The notes under the pieces are model-generated. The model was not told the origin of the DNA, ran no database searches, and worked only from the letters and a program-made list of their open reading frames with translations. Positions 10,711 to 22,991 of a stretch of 64,000 nt of DNA are shown here, one piece after another; position 1 is the first letter of the stretch; the number at the start of each line of letters is the position of its first letter. The DNA lies in assembly GCA_963585895.1 (NCBI GenBank), contig OY757904.1, positions 8,992,426-9,056,425 on the forward strand, in the 5' to 3' direction. Source of the DNA: Sepioteuthis lessoniana (Eukaryota > Mollusca > Cephalopoda > Myopsida > Loliginidae). The translations under genes were made by a program, and so were the position numbers.

Positions 10711-11979
10711 GAATGGAAAAATTGCAGCACTCTTGTTGGATGCTTCTGACTTTGTGCTGTGTACACTATGTGCATGCTAAATAGCTGCTGATATCTTGAT
10801 AAAATTTTCTCACATTTCATTTAAGCAGGAATCTTTTAGCCATCTTGTGATAGAATAGTACTTGTACTGATGCTTTATTTGTAACAGTGCGAGTAATGGC
10901 CTGTATTAATGCCCATGTGCTTCTATGACTATTAACCTTAGGGGTTCAACATCACTTATTGTTTCTTTATTTTCCTTTTTTTTTTTTTTTTTTTTGAAGT
11001 ATTCAATACATTCCTTTTCTCCATTCTTAGCCTCTGTTTCAGTCAATGAACAGGTGTGATTTATAATCTCCTCCCTTCATGCTGCCATTACTGTTTTCCT
11101 TTCTTATTCTTAGTCTCCTCTTTCAACTGTTTTCTTGAACATTGTTTATCATATGTCAAACTTTGATATACCATTTTGTCTCATTTATACATTTCATATA
11201 GAACTAACCATGTGTCTTAAATATTTAACATCTACCAACAACTTTTGATTTTGATTTTATACATTTTGTCTTTTATCAGAAAATACACAAATACAAAAAA
11301 TAGATTAAAACATTTTTTTTATGTTATAACTCTATCAGTATCAAATTCTAATCAGTAAAAATGAATTTAAAATACAAAACCAGATGTTTTACATCTTATT
11401 TATTCCTACGGAAACTACAATAGAATCAGGGAGCACAATAACACAGGAAAATAAAGTTTTTTTTCCACACCATGTTGAAGAATTCTAGGACACACCTCTG
11501 TTTTCATGTCAGATGCCATTTTTCCAAACAGCTACTTACCTGGTAATTTTACCAAGGTACACAAAAAAAAATGGGCTATTAGTGGGAAAGTTCAACCTGT
11601 ATTGCCATACCACCACCATCTGCTTTAATGGGACAAAATAAAATAGGAAGCATTACTTTCAGAACCACCCATTTATGAGCATGACATGCAGACTTTAGCT
11701 TATTGATGATGAAAATGCATAGCCAATGGTGATGATATGGAAAATAGTATTTTGTAGTTGAAAATTTGCTCTATTCAATGGTGTTATTGTGTTCCTTTAA
11801 TCTGTTATAGTTTATATGGAATTAAATTGGTCGCATTACTTTCGGAGCCTCATTTGTCGTATGCTAATCTGTTTCTATAACACTGGAGAAAGGAATCATT
11901 GAATTGGCCATATTGTTCATTAAGTGTTTGCTTGATGAATATTTTATAAAATGTCACTACCCCTCTTCAGCCCAGCCTG
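10711..11979. other. Non-coding stretch, nothing recognised
   Basis: Contains a T run at 10977-10995 and otherwise unremarkable AT-rich sequence. The minus-strand ORF 10629-10820 is antisense to the RTE tail. Confidence 0.5.
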
Positions 11980-12195
11980 CTGGGGTTGCAGAATATGCCG
12001 ACTACATCTCTGCGGAGAGGTAAGACCCTCAATGAGTGTCCTGCATATGACACTAGACTATTTGATAGTGAAGCTCCTGTCTTGGAGCTTGGAGAATATG
12101 AAGTACCCCTTCATTGCCATTACACCTAGATTCCACCCTATCCTAGAGTGGTTGTACCTATTAGTCCCATTTATGGGTCAAATAAAACAGTTAAA
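11980..12195 (+). repeat. RepC copy (head only)
   Basis: TGGGGTTGCAGAATA, TCTCTGCGGAGAGG-TAAGACC, GAGTGTCCTG, ATTTGATAGTG and TACCCCTTCATTGCCAT occur in this order, with a Y-rich ending before TTTATGGGTCAAATA. The same order is found at 35970, 43126, 49534 and, reversed, at 16070-16250. The head shows no convincing polymerase III boxes, so it is not obviously tRNA-derived. The 85-residue ORF over it is chance. Confidence 0.8.
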
Positions 12196-12221
12196 TCCTT
12201 TACTTTAATCATCATCTTCAA

Positions 12222-13135
12222 CTCTCGTTGCTAGCATGGATTTTCCTGACTCTCTCTCTCCATCCATCCCTATCTTCTATCACTTCTTGCTGGTCTTCCG
12301 AACTACATCTTGTGTATGCACAGAGCTGTTGTAGGTAAGTTCTTGCTGGTTAGTCAACGCTGGCATGTTCATATGAAGAGGTCCATAGGAGAATGTCACT
12401 TATGAGTTCATCCTTGTTTCTCTGACTGTGTCCAACATGTCTTGTTTGACTGACTTGGATTGTTTTAGAGATGGGAGTTAAGTGACCCTACAGCTATTGT
12501 TTCGTGGTGTGTTTCTACCAGGATTTGTTCAATATAGCTGATAACCTTCTTGTGCAATTTCCATCTAGTTTTTTCTCTCAGTCTTATGTCCATATCTCTG
12601 TGGTTTATCTATAGAGTAGTATTGACATAGTCACTGCTTGGAAGCAATCACATATTTTTATCAGATAGATCAGACTTCCATATGATCGATAGCCCATCAT
12701 TAGCTGTCTGCACCTTCATGAGGTACATATTGGTATTGCTTTTTGTAGATGAGATGATCCTGCCGAGTTATGTGATCTTGTCTACTCATTTCAGTGGACT
12801 GCCATTTACAGTAGAGATTAAAAACATGTACTCCATTTTGTTTGTATTCATGTGGAGGCCAATAAGCTAGAAATATTTGCTCCATCTTCCCTCTGTGTAT
12901 GGAATCAAATGCCTTGGAGAAATTTATAAGCAGTAGTGTTGCCTCAGGATTTTTTGCATGAACTCCTTTGATGTTTCAATGCATTGTTAGAATCATTGAT
13001 GTTGTGGATTGATTTCTCTTAAAAATTAAAAATTTTTTTAGTTTGGTGTAATTGTGAAGCAAAGCATTATAAACCTTAGCCGCTATAGAAGCAAGAGTTA
13101 TGCCTCTGTAGTTCTTGGTGATTCTAAGTTTACCT
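12222..13135 (-). mobile_element. RTE-like LINE, C-terminal and 3' part
   Basis: The reverse complement of this stretch parallels 18125-19330. It starts at a CATCATC tract (12211), then GCACAGAGCTGTTGTAGGTA, CACTTATGAGTTCATCC, GATGGGAGTTAAGTG, TTTGTTCAATA, and on to RT-derived sequence ending near TATGCCTCTGTAGTTCTTGG at 13100. The minus-strand ORF at 12700-12885 is a fragment of this protein. All frames are broken. Confidence 0.75.
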
Positions 13136-14139
13136 TAAGAAAGGAGAAGATGCAGCTTTTTGTTCATCTCTGAAAAGAAGACAAAAACCATGTGTATGTG
13201 CTCAAAATTTTCTATGTTAGAACTAATGGAACTAAATGCATGTGTTTTACTTGAAGTTTTGTATTATTACACTTTGTAACTTGTGGCTGTTTGAATAGAT
13301 ATGGAAGTAGATAGTGTTAATTCAGCAGGGGACCAGTAAGAACTAAGGGTGGTGGGGTTAAAGCATTGGTAAGCTGTTTATTTAATTCAGAAAGTTAGAA
13401 GAATCTTTGTAATCTCGTGACCAACTTTCAAAATAAAGCTGTTAAGGGATTCCACCATTTAAGTCGGCCGTAAAACAAACAGGCAGAAGGAAAGAAGGGA
13501 AAAAAAAAACAAAACTGTATTATGATCATTAATTCCAGGAAAAAAACAAATACTGAGTATCTTCAAAATTATATTTGCAATAACTATTAGAAGTAAGTGC
13601 ATGTTTATTTGTTTTTCTTGAAGTTTTTGTATTTTATCCTTTGTAACATGTGACTAAATATATAAAAATAAATACTGTTAGTTTAGTATGATACTCATTA
13701 TATTTAAATTCACTAATCAGTAGCAGATTAGGAAAATCTAAATTATATAACCTATGTGAAACTCAGAGCATTGGACATAATAAACTAATAGCACCTAATT
13801 GCTTTTAGTTTGAACAATTAAAAAATATAAGTTTCAGCCACAAATTAGGTTAAAAAAATATGAAAGTGAATAGTTGAACTTTAACTAAGTTAAAACTTTA
13901 CAAATTTAAGAAAAAAAGTTTGTTCTCTAAACATATATCACTAGAAGCCATGGGAAGCAGCATGGTGGATGTGAAGTAAGGAGGATGAATCCAAAGTTGG
14001 GTCAGCAGCAAGCCTCACCAAATGCTGAGCGGAAGAACCTCACAAGTCAAATAGTTTAATCACAAACTACTTCTACTCATCTATAAGGGTGGCGTCTATT
14101 AATGAGATTTAAAAAAAATGACTAACAAAAGATTACCAT
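13136..14139. other. Non-coding stretch with two diverged copies of a 130 bp segment
   Basis: Positions about 13220-13330 and 13585-13690 are related: both have TAAATGCATGTGTTTTACTTGAAGTTTT-like sequence, then CTTTGTAAC(T/A)TGTG. They are far more diverged than the duplication at 836. No coding signal. Confidence 0.5.
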
Positions 14140-14490
14140 GGCTCATCTGCTATATTCGATATCATTTAACTGTGTGCAAACAAATGATTGATATTGAATA
14201 GAATTATTGGTGTTAAATAGCAATACTTGAAACCATTTAACTGTGTGCAAACAATAAATACTAACACTTGAAACCATTTAAGTGTGTGCAAATCAATGAA
14301 TATTATTTAATTGAATTATTCGTGTTAGATAACTGTACTTGAAACTATTTAACTGTGTGCAAACAAATGAGCTCAGGCTTGTTTAAAAATTGTTACTGAC
14401 AAACTTTGTTTACACCATATTTAATATATATGTATTAACTGGATTTGGCATTAAATAACATACAAGGGTTGATATGCCATCCATCTATCA
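14140..14490 (+). repeat. RepC body and 3' tail without head
   Basis: Four imperfect units built around ACTTGAAACCATTTAACTGT and GTGTGCAAACAAATGA are followed by the tail GGATTTGGCATTAAATAACA and GGTTGATATGCCAT. The same arrangement follows the RepC heads at 35970 and 43126. The T-rich block GAGCTCAGGCTTGTTTAAAA is also shared with 36842. Confidence 0.75.
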
Positions 14491-15844
14491 TCTTGATAGG
14501 AATGTTAGTAGTATCTTTTGACCACTGGAGACTATATTCTTATATAGAGGTTCTCATAATCTGTTTTTGAGATGACTGATTTTTATGTTTCAGTTGGAGA
14601 TTTGTATCCCACTGGTTATTTTTCTACTTCCGAGCAAGTTGTATTTCAACTTTTGAATGGCATTTTCGTTCTATAACCTTACTATTTTATATTTCTACCA
14701 TAATTATATTTGTAAGATCTGTAATGCCCATAATCTAATAATTATACACATTTTCCTGTTAAATGCTCATCATGTTTTTATCAATAAACTTGGATTATTG
14801 TTTGGATTTTTTAAAATGTGAATTGAAAATTAATTATGAAAGCATTTTGACTTTAAATAATAATTAATGTTTTTTTCACAAATTTCTTTATTGTTATTTT
14901 TCAATACTTTATGGTTTTAATCCTTTTCCAATTTTTTTTTTTTTGCAAAAAATAACTCTTTCAAAAAATATTTCTTTAAAACTTTTTAAGTTACCATGTA
15001 ACGTTATGATAATCAATGTACATGTTATAAATTAATGTTAGAACAAAAGAAATCTGCAAATTTCTAACTCTATTCTACATTGCTAAGACTTTTGTATTTG
15101 AGTCATTGTGATCACTCTATTCTGTGTTTGATTATATATAATTTCTTCTTGCTTGTTATTATTTACCTTTATGAGTTTCCATGGCAATTCTATGAATGAC
15201 AAAAATGGTATCAAAATAATCAGAACATTTTCTGCAAAATTCCTCAGCAGTTGTAAAATAAAGACCAGCAAACTGAATATCAGACTGGGTTAATAAATAA
15301 ATTATTTTTCTTAAATTATTTGTTTTAAGTGTTGTATAAAATAGACTTGAAAATTTAAATAATTTTGTTTACTAGAATAAAAGTAACAGAAAAAGTAAAA
15401 AAATAGTTTATTCTAAACAAACAATGACAAACTTGAATGTCTCAAAAAATTATCAATCAGTCTTATTGTATATCAATTTCTTCAACTTTAATTTTTTTTT
15501 TTTGACCAGTGTTTGTGCTTTTTGTGTGGTTCATGATTTATACTTCAAAATATTAGTATAAAATAAATATTGAGTTGAATCTAAAGAAAATAAATGATAT
15601 TACTTTTGATTCATAATCATTTAAATTTTATGCATTAAATGCAACAACTTTTGTTAGACATTCTTCTTTTTTTTAATTACTTTTATTAAGAATATATGAA
15701 TTCTTCTGTATATGAAGATTAAAGCAGAATAAAATTGATTTTAATGGCTTGTCAACTTATCTAGGATCATTTAATGCCTAGTGGTTAAGGAATCATGTTC
15801 ATTATACTTTCATGTTTAGATTTTTTGCATATTTTTATGTGATG
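14491..15844. other. AT-rich stretch, nothing recognised
   Basis: No coding signal or recognisable element. The 62-residue ORF at 15083-15271 (-) shows no family features. Confidence 0.5.
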
Positions 15845-16250
15845 TTAAGTATTCCTATTTGATACAAATAATTTGCACACAGTTGTATGGTTTCAAGTAT
15901 TCATATCTAATACTAATAATTACATGGTTTCAAGTAATTATTTCCATTTAATGATTGTCATTTGCTTGTAATTATATGGTTTCATGTAGCTACTAATAAT
16001 ATTTTGTAAACAAGTATAGTTTCAAGTAACTATTCTTAATACAAATAATTTTTAAACCTATTTTATACATAGATGAGACTTTAACAGGTACTGTCATGCT
16101 GGGTCAGAGTGGACCTGGGAGTAATGACAATAAAGTGGTGCTCTACACTCCCAGAGCTGGAACCTCACCATCAAATGAAGTTTAGTGTCATTAGACACTA
16201 GGATCGCTCTGCTGGGAATACAGTCAGCATATTCTAAGCCTTGCTGATTG
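15845..16250 (-). repeat. RepC copy, reversed
   Basis: The head (about 16070-16250) reads in reverse complement as in the other copies: AGTGGACCTGGGAGTAATGA, then the ATCACTGAT-like spacer, TAGTGTCATTAGACACTAGG and GGAATACAGTCAGCATATTC. Toward 15845 it has the body units in reverse: GCACACAGTTGTATGGTTTC and TGGTTTCAAGTA repeated. The conserved 3' tail is not seen, so it is 3' truncated. Confidence 0.75.
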
Positions 16251-16253
16251 GGT

Positions 16254-16462
16254 GGAATAAATTTGAAATCACTACTTGAAATTTGATTAATTCCTTTTGT
16301 TTTTAGAGCTTGTGATACTTTGTGACTTCTGAGAATAATTCTTCAAATAGTGAAATAAGGAATAAAATTGGAATCACTACTTGAAATTTGATTAATGCTT
16401 TTTGTTTTTAGAGCTTGTGATATATTGTGACCTCTGAGAATAATTCTTCAAATACAGAATTT
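16254..16462. repeat. 105 bp direct tandem duplication
   Basis: GGAATAAATTTGAAATCACT at 16254 and GGAATAAAATTGGAATCACT at 16359 begin two copies that share the block from CTACTTGAAATTTGATTAAT to CTGAGAATAATTCTTCAAAT with only a few differences. It lies directly next to the RepC copy. Confidence 0.85.
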
Positions 16463-18124
16463 ATTCTAGAATTCCTCAGTTCAGAAGTGAGAAAAACATA
16501 CCTAAACTTTCTGGCATTGCGAGTTTTATAAGTACTTAAAGACATTGTGTAGTGACTGTAAATGATGTTTACCAAAAAAATAGATACCTTCTGACTTTAA
16601 TTTCCCTCATTAACAAGATTAATGAAGAAAAGCTCTTTGTTGGATGAGCTGCTTGAGTGAACTAGGAAGTAAGTTGAATGTCAATGGAGAGAAAGTAATT
16701 TGACAGAAAAAAAAACCACTTGGATACAAACCTTGGTTTTATAAGTCAATTCACTTGTTTTAGTATTATAAGCAAGATACAAATTATTAAAGAAAACCCC
16801 AGTTAACCTCGTTACCCATTAGAAACCTACTTTAACACCTGGCCATGTTGATACTAAATAATAATAATAATAATAATAATCAATCACATAAGAAAGTCCA
16901 TTTTTTCCCCCCTTTTTCTTCTCTCTGAAGACATTGACCCATGAAAAATGATATAAGAACATAGATTTCTTTCCTTTTAGTTTTTTGTTTGATGTGGCGG
17001 GGTTGAGTACGGTACAGATATATGTTGGCTGGGTGATGTCAATATAATGTTTGTGTGATCTCCTTGTAGAATGATCTCTTGGTGCATAGGATGCATAATT
17101 TCATGACATCTGATAAATGATTTACTTCAGCTGTCTACACTGAACCAATCTTTTTCATTGCTTTCTATAAAGGCCTGTATATGTGAGATTTATACTTGCT
17201 TATATCTTGCTCTTGGCTCACTCTTGGTCTTTTCAGTCGCTCTCATACTCTTGGCTATACTTCTGTTTGGACATCTTACTAACAAAAAGAAATGCAAAAC
17301 TCAAGTGATTCAACAAAGAAAATAAAAAAAAGCAAAACAAATTCAGTTGTCAAGGTTTACTAATGTTATCAGTATTTTAAAGGTCAGTGGTCATAGTGTT
17401 ATTTGAAAAAAAAAATGTTATTTATGATAAGAGTAGGGACATAATACGAAACTCACAAAGAACCCCAACAAAGTTGAAAATATAAATCAGAACATTTTTC
17501 ACTTCTCAGAATTTTGTAATATCTAATATTTAGCCATATCTGTTCATTAACCTATTATGCATAAAAAGACTGTCTTATGTGTGAAAAAACTTTTATTTTA
17601 GTTAAACCTTTGGGAAGGCCTCTAACACATTTTAATTTAAGGAATATTTTACTATTTTTAATGAGTTTTGGTATAAATGATTAGACTAACAAAAAGGTAA
17701 TGGTTTTATTCTACAAACTTGATATTTCTTATTTCTGATTAGTTATAAATCTCTTCGTTGTAATTATGATTTTATTATAAACATTTTGCATCATGAATTT
17801 GTTGATAAAAAAGCTGAAGAATTACTGAATTTTGACATTTACTTCATTTGACGGTTTAGCCAGAAGTGTTTATCTTTTCAATCTTTTTTTTTCTTGCATA
17901 AAAATGCAAGAAAAAAAAAAAAAAAGAAAAGATATTATTTAGTTAAACAGATTTTCAAAAAGATTTGGAATAAATTTTAACTTGAAAATATTTTCATAAA
18001 ATAATTTCCAAAAGAAAGTACTTTTAATAAGATTTCTTTGAGAAGAATTTCACTTATTTGTAGAATATATAATTTTTTTCTTAATCAACTTATGCATTGA
18101 AACCATTATGATCAAATGACATTG
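16463..18124. other. Non-coding stretch with (TAA)n and a hairpin
   Basis: A (TAA)n tract of about nine units lies at 16855-16881. A perfect hairpin lies at 17884-17920: about nine T, CTTGCAT, loop AAAA, ATGCAAG, then fifteen A. Nothing else is recognised. Confidence 0.6.
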
Positions 18125-20040
18125 ACAGCATGGAGTTCCCTGACTCTCTCTTCATTTGTCTCCATCATCCATTGTTCCTGGCAGTTCATCTAAACTATAT
18201 CTAGTGTCTTCATAGAGCTGATGTAAATTCTTGTGTGTCCACGTTTTAGGTTTCATAGAAGAATGTCACTTATGAGTTTATCTTTGCTTCTCCAGCAGTG
18301 CCCCACATATCTTGTTTATCTTACTTAGATGATTTGTGAGATGGGAGGTAAGTGGCTATACACCTGTTGTCTTCTGGAGTGTTACCTCCAGGATTTGTTC
18401 AAGACAGCGCATAGCATTCTTGTATAGTTCCCATCTCGTATTTTCACAAGGCATTTTGTCGGTTTTCTTTCTATATTGTGCATCCATGCACTCTTCTAAA
18501 CACAGCCAAAGTGTTGAAGAAATCCCATTTTATTTTATTGGAGAGATCAGATTTCCATATAATTGATAACCTGTCAATTGCAGTCCATGCCTTTGCTTGG
18601 CATCTATTGACATCACTTTCACTAGATGAGATATTGCTGCTGAAGTATGTGAACTTGTCTATTAATTTTAGAGACCAGTCACTTGAAGTGGAGATGGTTC
18701 CTTCTTATATAAAACACACAAAATCTTTTTTATTTGCTTTCATGTAAAGGTCAATGCCTCCTGCTGCTTGCTCCAGGCTGTGCAGTAAAAGTTCAGCTTG
18801 GGCAGGAGTATTTGCCAGAAGCACTAGATTGTCAGCATAGTCTGGGTCTGTTATAGTTTCTGCAAGATTTTATCTTCTTGCCTTTTTTAGTTTACAGCTG
18901 TTTTCTTTTATTAGATCTATTGATGTTTGAAGTACATAGTCTAATATGGTGCTAATGCATCACCTTGCAAAACTCTTGCAATAATGTTGAAGAATTGATG
19001 TCACCATCAGGTGAATGAACTATTGCTTCCATGTAAGTCATTGTTATGGCTGTAACAGTTTCTTAGGGGAAACCATATGCTTGTAGTGTTTGCTTTATCT
19101 TCCCTTTGTGTATGGAATCAAATATCTTGTAGAAATCTACAAACAAAAGTTTGCCTCAAAATATTTTGCATACAATAATTCAGCTGATAGTCAGAATCTG
19201 TAAAATTGTGGATTAGTTTCTTTGAAAACTGTTCTAATTTTTCCTAAGAATTTTCTCAATTTCAGGTTTGATATGGTTGAGAAGCAGAGCATTATAAACT
19301 TTAGCAGATATAGCAGTTAGAGTTATGCCTCTTCAGTTCATAGTGATTCTGAGGTTTTCTTTCTTGGGGGGAAAAGGAGGATGCATTTCTTTTATCCATT
19401 TCTCTATTGTGTTTTATTTATAGACAGCATTATATAATCAAAGGAGTATGTTATCAAATCTCCTCTTCCATATTATAGAAAGTATTTCATTGAGGCCTGC
19501 AGCTTTTCTTTGTTTAATTTGCTGTACTGTGTCAAGTTCTTCCTTTGTAAACTGTCCTAATTTGACATCTATTGGCCATTGAATATGTATATCAATCGTT
19601 TCAGGCGGGTTTTCAAGCAGATTCTTGAATGTTCTTTCCACTTTTGTATTCTTTCTTCTTGGCTGGCAACTTTTAGTTTTGGTCTCAAGATGGTCTTCCT
19701 TCTGCTTACTTCATTGTGATTGTCTATGTTCTACTGAGTTTCTAATTTTATTAATGTTTTCTTTGAATGTATTCGAGTTGTTCTTTATGGTATTTGTTAG
19801 TTCTCATTAGGCTTTCTTAAGTTTCTTGACCATTTGTTGGGTGTCTTTTATTAAATAAAGATGCTTTTTTTATGTTATCTCGTTTTTCTCTAACTGTAAT
19901 AGAATCCCATGAAACTCTACATTTGGCTCTTGGTTTAGTTGGAATGCACTTGGCTGCTGCTTTGGTATGGATAGTAACAAAGTTTTCATATTCATTATTC
20001 CGGATGTCTTTTGGATGTTTCCTGAAGAATATCAAACTTG
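18125..20040 (-). mobile_element. RTE-like LINE, longest copy
   Basis: On the minus strand this covers most of an RTE-type ORF. The region encoding the domain upstream of the RT is at 19817-20035 (FFRKHPKDIRNNEYENFVTI, KCRVSWDSIT). The N-terminal RT segment is at 19438-19641 (IDVKLGQFTKEELDTVQQIK, KAAGLNEILSIIW), where the motif usually reads AxGxDxIPxE. RT core sequence follows from 19400 to 18600, and the 3' end landmarks at 18350-18130 match the other copies. Stops and frameshifts are frequent. The endonuclease domain is not seen, so the copy is 5' truncated near 20040. The plus-strand ORFs at 18336-18747 and 19625-20069 are antisense. Confidence 0.8.
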
Positions 20041-20101
20041 TTTCTTACTGTCACTGTATAATGATTTGATATCACTATTGTTGAGTGACTGGCATTGAAA
20101 T

Positions 20102-20960
20102 TGTTGTATTGTAGAGAAGGGGAAAATTTCGTATTTTGGTTTGGCGCGCAATTTAAATCGACACTTAATTTCAACCAATCAGGCTGACTTATCCTATTTA
20201 GCCAGGACCTTTCATTTCCAGTCAACAAATCGGGTAAGCTGCCAAACCCAGACTTTTTGGCTGGAGAACGCCGACCAGTGCAGATGTCACACTGGCCGTT
20301 CTTCAATCGCGATGCTTTTTAGCTGGACAACGCTGCCCAGTGCAGACATGTCACTGCAGCTTTAATATACCAGCAGCAGCAACATGGACACACGAGGGAG
20401 TCCATCTAATTTATGGATTCCTTACGAGGAATCCCAGTTGAATATAAATTAGATGCATTCAACATGTCTCGCACAGGCATAACTTTATGTCACCCCAAAA
20501 TTGGCTATGTCGATCTGAGCGTAATCCCGCTCTCGACACGCATGGAGATAACGCCTACTCTCTCCTAAATACCAGACACAAAACTCACGGTGACATCCAA
20601 AGTTCAATTCCTACAACTGCAACATGTCTTTCGTCAAAATGCAAAAAACACAATCCCTCACGTCCGACGACACACGCTGCCACCTCAACCTTCTCAACAT
20701 CTCATAACGCCATTTCGTCTCAATACTAACAAGCTTAAACTCCACGAGTCTTGCAGCACCAAAAACAAACCCAATATTCCATGCTGCAAATAAAAACCTA
20801 TTTCTAAAAACACCTTTCGACTATCGCCATCTTGCTTCTTCATCATTCTACCTTTTATTTTTCACAAACTTAGCGAGGGCCTTACAACACTCAGCGAGGA
20901 AACAACACAACGTAAACACACATACGTTACAACCTATCCTCACTAACCACAAACTTCCCC
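20102..20960. mobile_element. CpG-rich LTR-like island
   Basis: This block stands out from its surroundings by many CpG dinucleotides (GGCGCGC, ATCGCGATG, CTCGACACG, GTCCGACGAC) and C-rich plus-strand composition. It has promoter-like features in order: a CCAATCA box (about 20177), a TTTAATATACC element (about 20362) and a poly(A) signal AATAAA near 20787. It begins TGTTGTATTG and has no protein domain. The ORFs at 20141-20365, 20487-20729 and 20590-20793 show no recognised motif. The best guess is a solo LTR or terminal region of an LTR element, but the ends and target duplication are not resolved. A CpG island of a host promoter is the alternative. Confidence 0.4.
20403..20461. repeat. Nested hairpin inside the CpG-rich island
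   Basis: The outer arms CATCTAATTTA and TAAATTAGATG (11 bp) enclose inner arms TGGATTCC and GGAATCC around a TTACGA loop. The structure could form in RNA or as a cruciform. It lies between the TATA-like and poly(A)-like signals of the island. Confidence 0.7.
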
Positions 20961-22124
20961 CTCGCTACCATCCTACTAAAACTCTGGCTACAAAATGGTT
21001 CCTCCTTGCTAAACAATAATAACCATATCACTCTCGCAAAAGTATTAAAAACAGTGATGCATCATTATCACTGTTAACCAGATTTTTTTTTACTTTATGT
21101 AAATGTTTTTCAACTTATTTTCTGAAGAAATAAAAAGCTACAGGTATCATTTATATAATATATTTACTTAATAAACAAAATAGGACACAGTAGAAAAATA
21201 AACCTACAAGAAAATATTAATGTTTAATAGAAATTTTGTTTACTTTTAAGCATGCTTATAGACAAGTCATGTGACCAATTTGAATGCAGAAAGAAAATAA
21301 TATTCACTTTTTAAAATCTAGTTTTGGATTTTAATATTTTAACTCTGCAGGCCAATTTCCATAATGATTTTTTTTTTTATTGAAAAAGATTCAATATAAT
21401 GCCTATGAAGAGAAGATTTTTTTTTTGTTTGAGCCTGTATGTTTTAATGGACACTTTCTTCTCTTTTTATGAGTTATTCAAATAAGAAACATTTTTCTCT
21501 CTAATGAATATGTTTTGCTTAGTTTAGCACAATGGCCTCAGATTGCTTACAATACTGATGTTTCAAAGTAGTCACCCATCTCAGTCAGCTCTGTTGGTTG
21601 GGGTTGTTTCTCTGCAAGTAAGACCTTCCTTCTCTTTCTCCTTGTCTCATGAGACCACTTGTTGGCTATGTAATGCCCGAGGATGGGATTTTGGTGGCTG
21701 AGTGGTTCATGACCTGGTTGCTAAGTAATCATAAGACCTGCAACATTCCACTTTGACCCTTACTTAGGTTAGACAGGTGTTTTAAGAGACCAGATCCGAT
21801 TAATTGGCTGTTCATATCGAGCTCAAGCACCTATATCATTAAATCCTAACCTACAAATGACTTTTTATGGCTTTTTACCTTAAACGTGTTAGATTTGAGT
21901 GAAATGCATAAAAACAAACAAGATTTTGGCCACTTTAAAGTCCTAGATTTCAAGTACTAAAGGCCTGAAATTAGCAGGGGCTCAAAATCCCCCTTTCAGC
22001 ACAAGTATACTTGCTAATATATCCCCCTTTCAACTGAGGTGATTGGGTATACCCCTTGATAAATTCCCAACAGAAATTGGACTCTATGGTGGAGCACAGA
22101 TCCAGTAAATAAAAAAAAAATGGA
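20961..22124. other. Non-coding stretch, origin unclear
   Basis: 21020-21540 is AT-rich. 21545-21850 is less AT-rich and begins CAAAGTAGTCACCCATCTCA. I could not place it in any family. No coding frame is supported. Confidence 0.4.
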
Positions 22125-22411
22125 TGTGCTCGTGGTGTAATTGTTATCATCGTAGGAAATGGACATGGTGACACGAGTTCAAATCCTGGACAAGACTGAT
22201 TGCATTTCACATAGCACTAATACCCTTGGGAAAGGTATGAATCCAATTATTCTCCTTCCAGCTATGGGTAAATAGTAGGGCAGATTGGGTTCTTCAGCCT
22301 TGCTGAGGCAACTAGTCTAGGAGAAGGAAAACTCTGAATTCAAACCTGTTAAACTCTGCTTAAAAATTAACCTGCCCAAGTAGAGGGATTGATAAATATG
22401 GTAAATAAAAA
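22125..22411 (+). mobile_element. SINE-3, most complete copy
   Basis: The head is GTGCTCGTGGTGTAATTG with an A-box match. A B-box-like GAGTTCAAATCCTGG follows about 55 bp later, then a GACTGATTGCATTTCACATA block and the core CTCCTTCCAGCTATGGGTAA. Next come the GGAGAAGGAAAACTCTGAAT block and the end GATTGATAAATATGGTAAAT-A(n). It is flanked on both sides by AAATAAA/A-rich sequence. The head is tRNA-derived by these boxes, and the amino-acid type cannot be told. Confidence 0.9.
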
Positions 22412-22991
22412 AAAAAATTAAACATTTGGGAAATACAAACAAAAAAACCCCAAATGAGACCCCCGTTGAATCAAATACTTGATATTATGGCTCATATTAT
22501 TCCTCTCTCATGTAATCATCATTATTCTGATATATTGGAGTTTGTTAAATTATAAATGTTATGCATTTTGATGTTTGTAGTGAGTGTGCCATCTTTTATT
22601 ATAGTGCAGCATTTACAATGTCCATAAAATATATAAAGTTTTTGTTTATTAATTCATCTCCATATTAAAGTCAAGACTCAATATATTCTTAAATTTTATA
22701 GAGTGATTCATCTGCCTAAGAATGAAATATTTAACTAATAAAGGTTAAGAATTATTTTCTTATTCAGAAATAATTCAAAACAATAACCAAACTTATCATT
22801 CTCAATTGTAATGCTGTTAGAAATGATCATCAGAAACATAAATACTCACTTTATGCATATAAACCTGGTAGTTAAATTGCACCTTAACCAAATAGACATT
22901 TGTGCCACCACATCTACACGTAGCCATTTGTATCACCACATGCCAATGTATTTATGCGTGTATCACTACATCTTAAGTAGTTGTCAGACCC
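22412..22991. other. AT-rich stretch, nothing recognised
   Basis: No coding signal or repeat family recognised. Confidence 0.5.

Noticed and set aside
22125..22200. Functional tRNA gene
   Set aside because: The A and B boxes belong to SINE-3. No cloverleaf with acceptor stem can be drawn, and the body follows directly.
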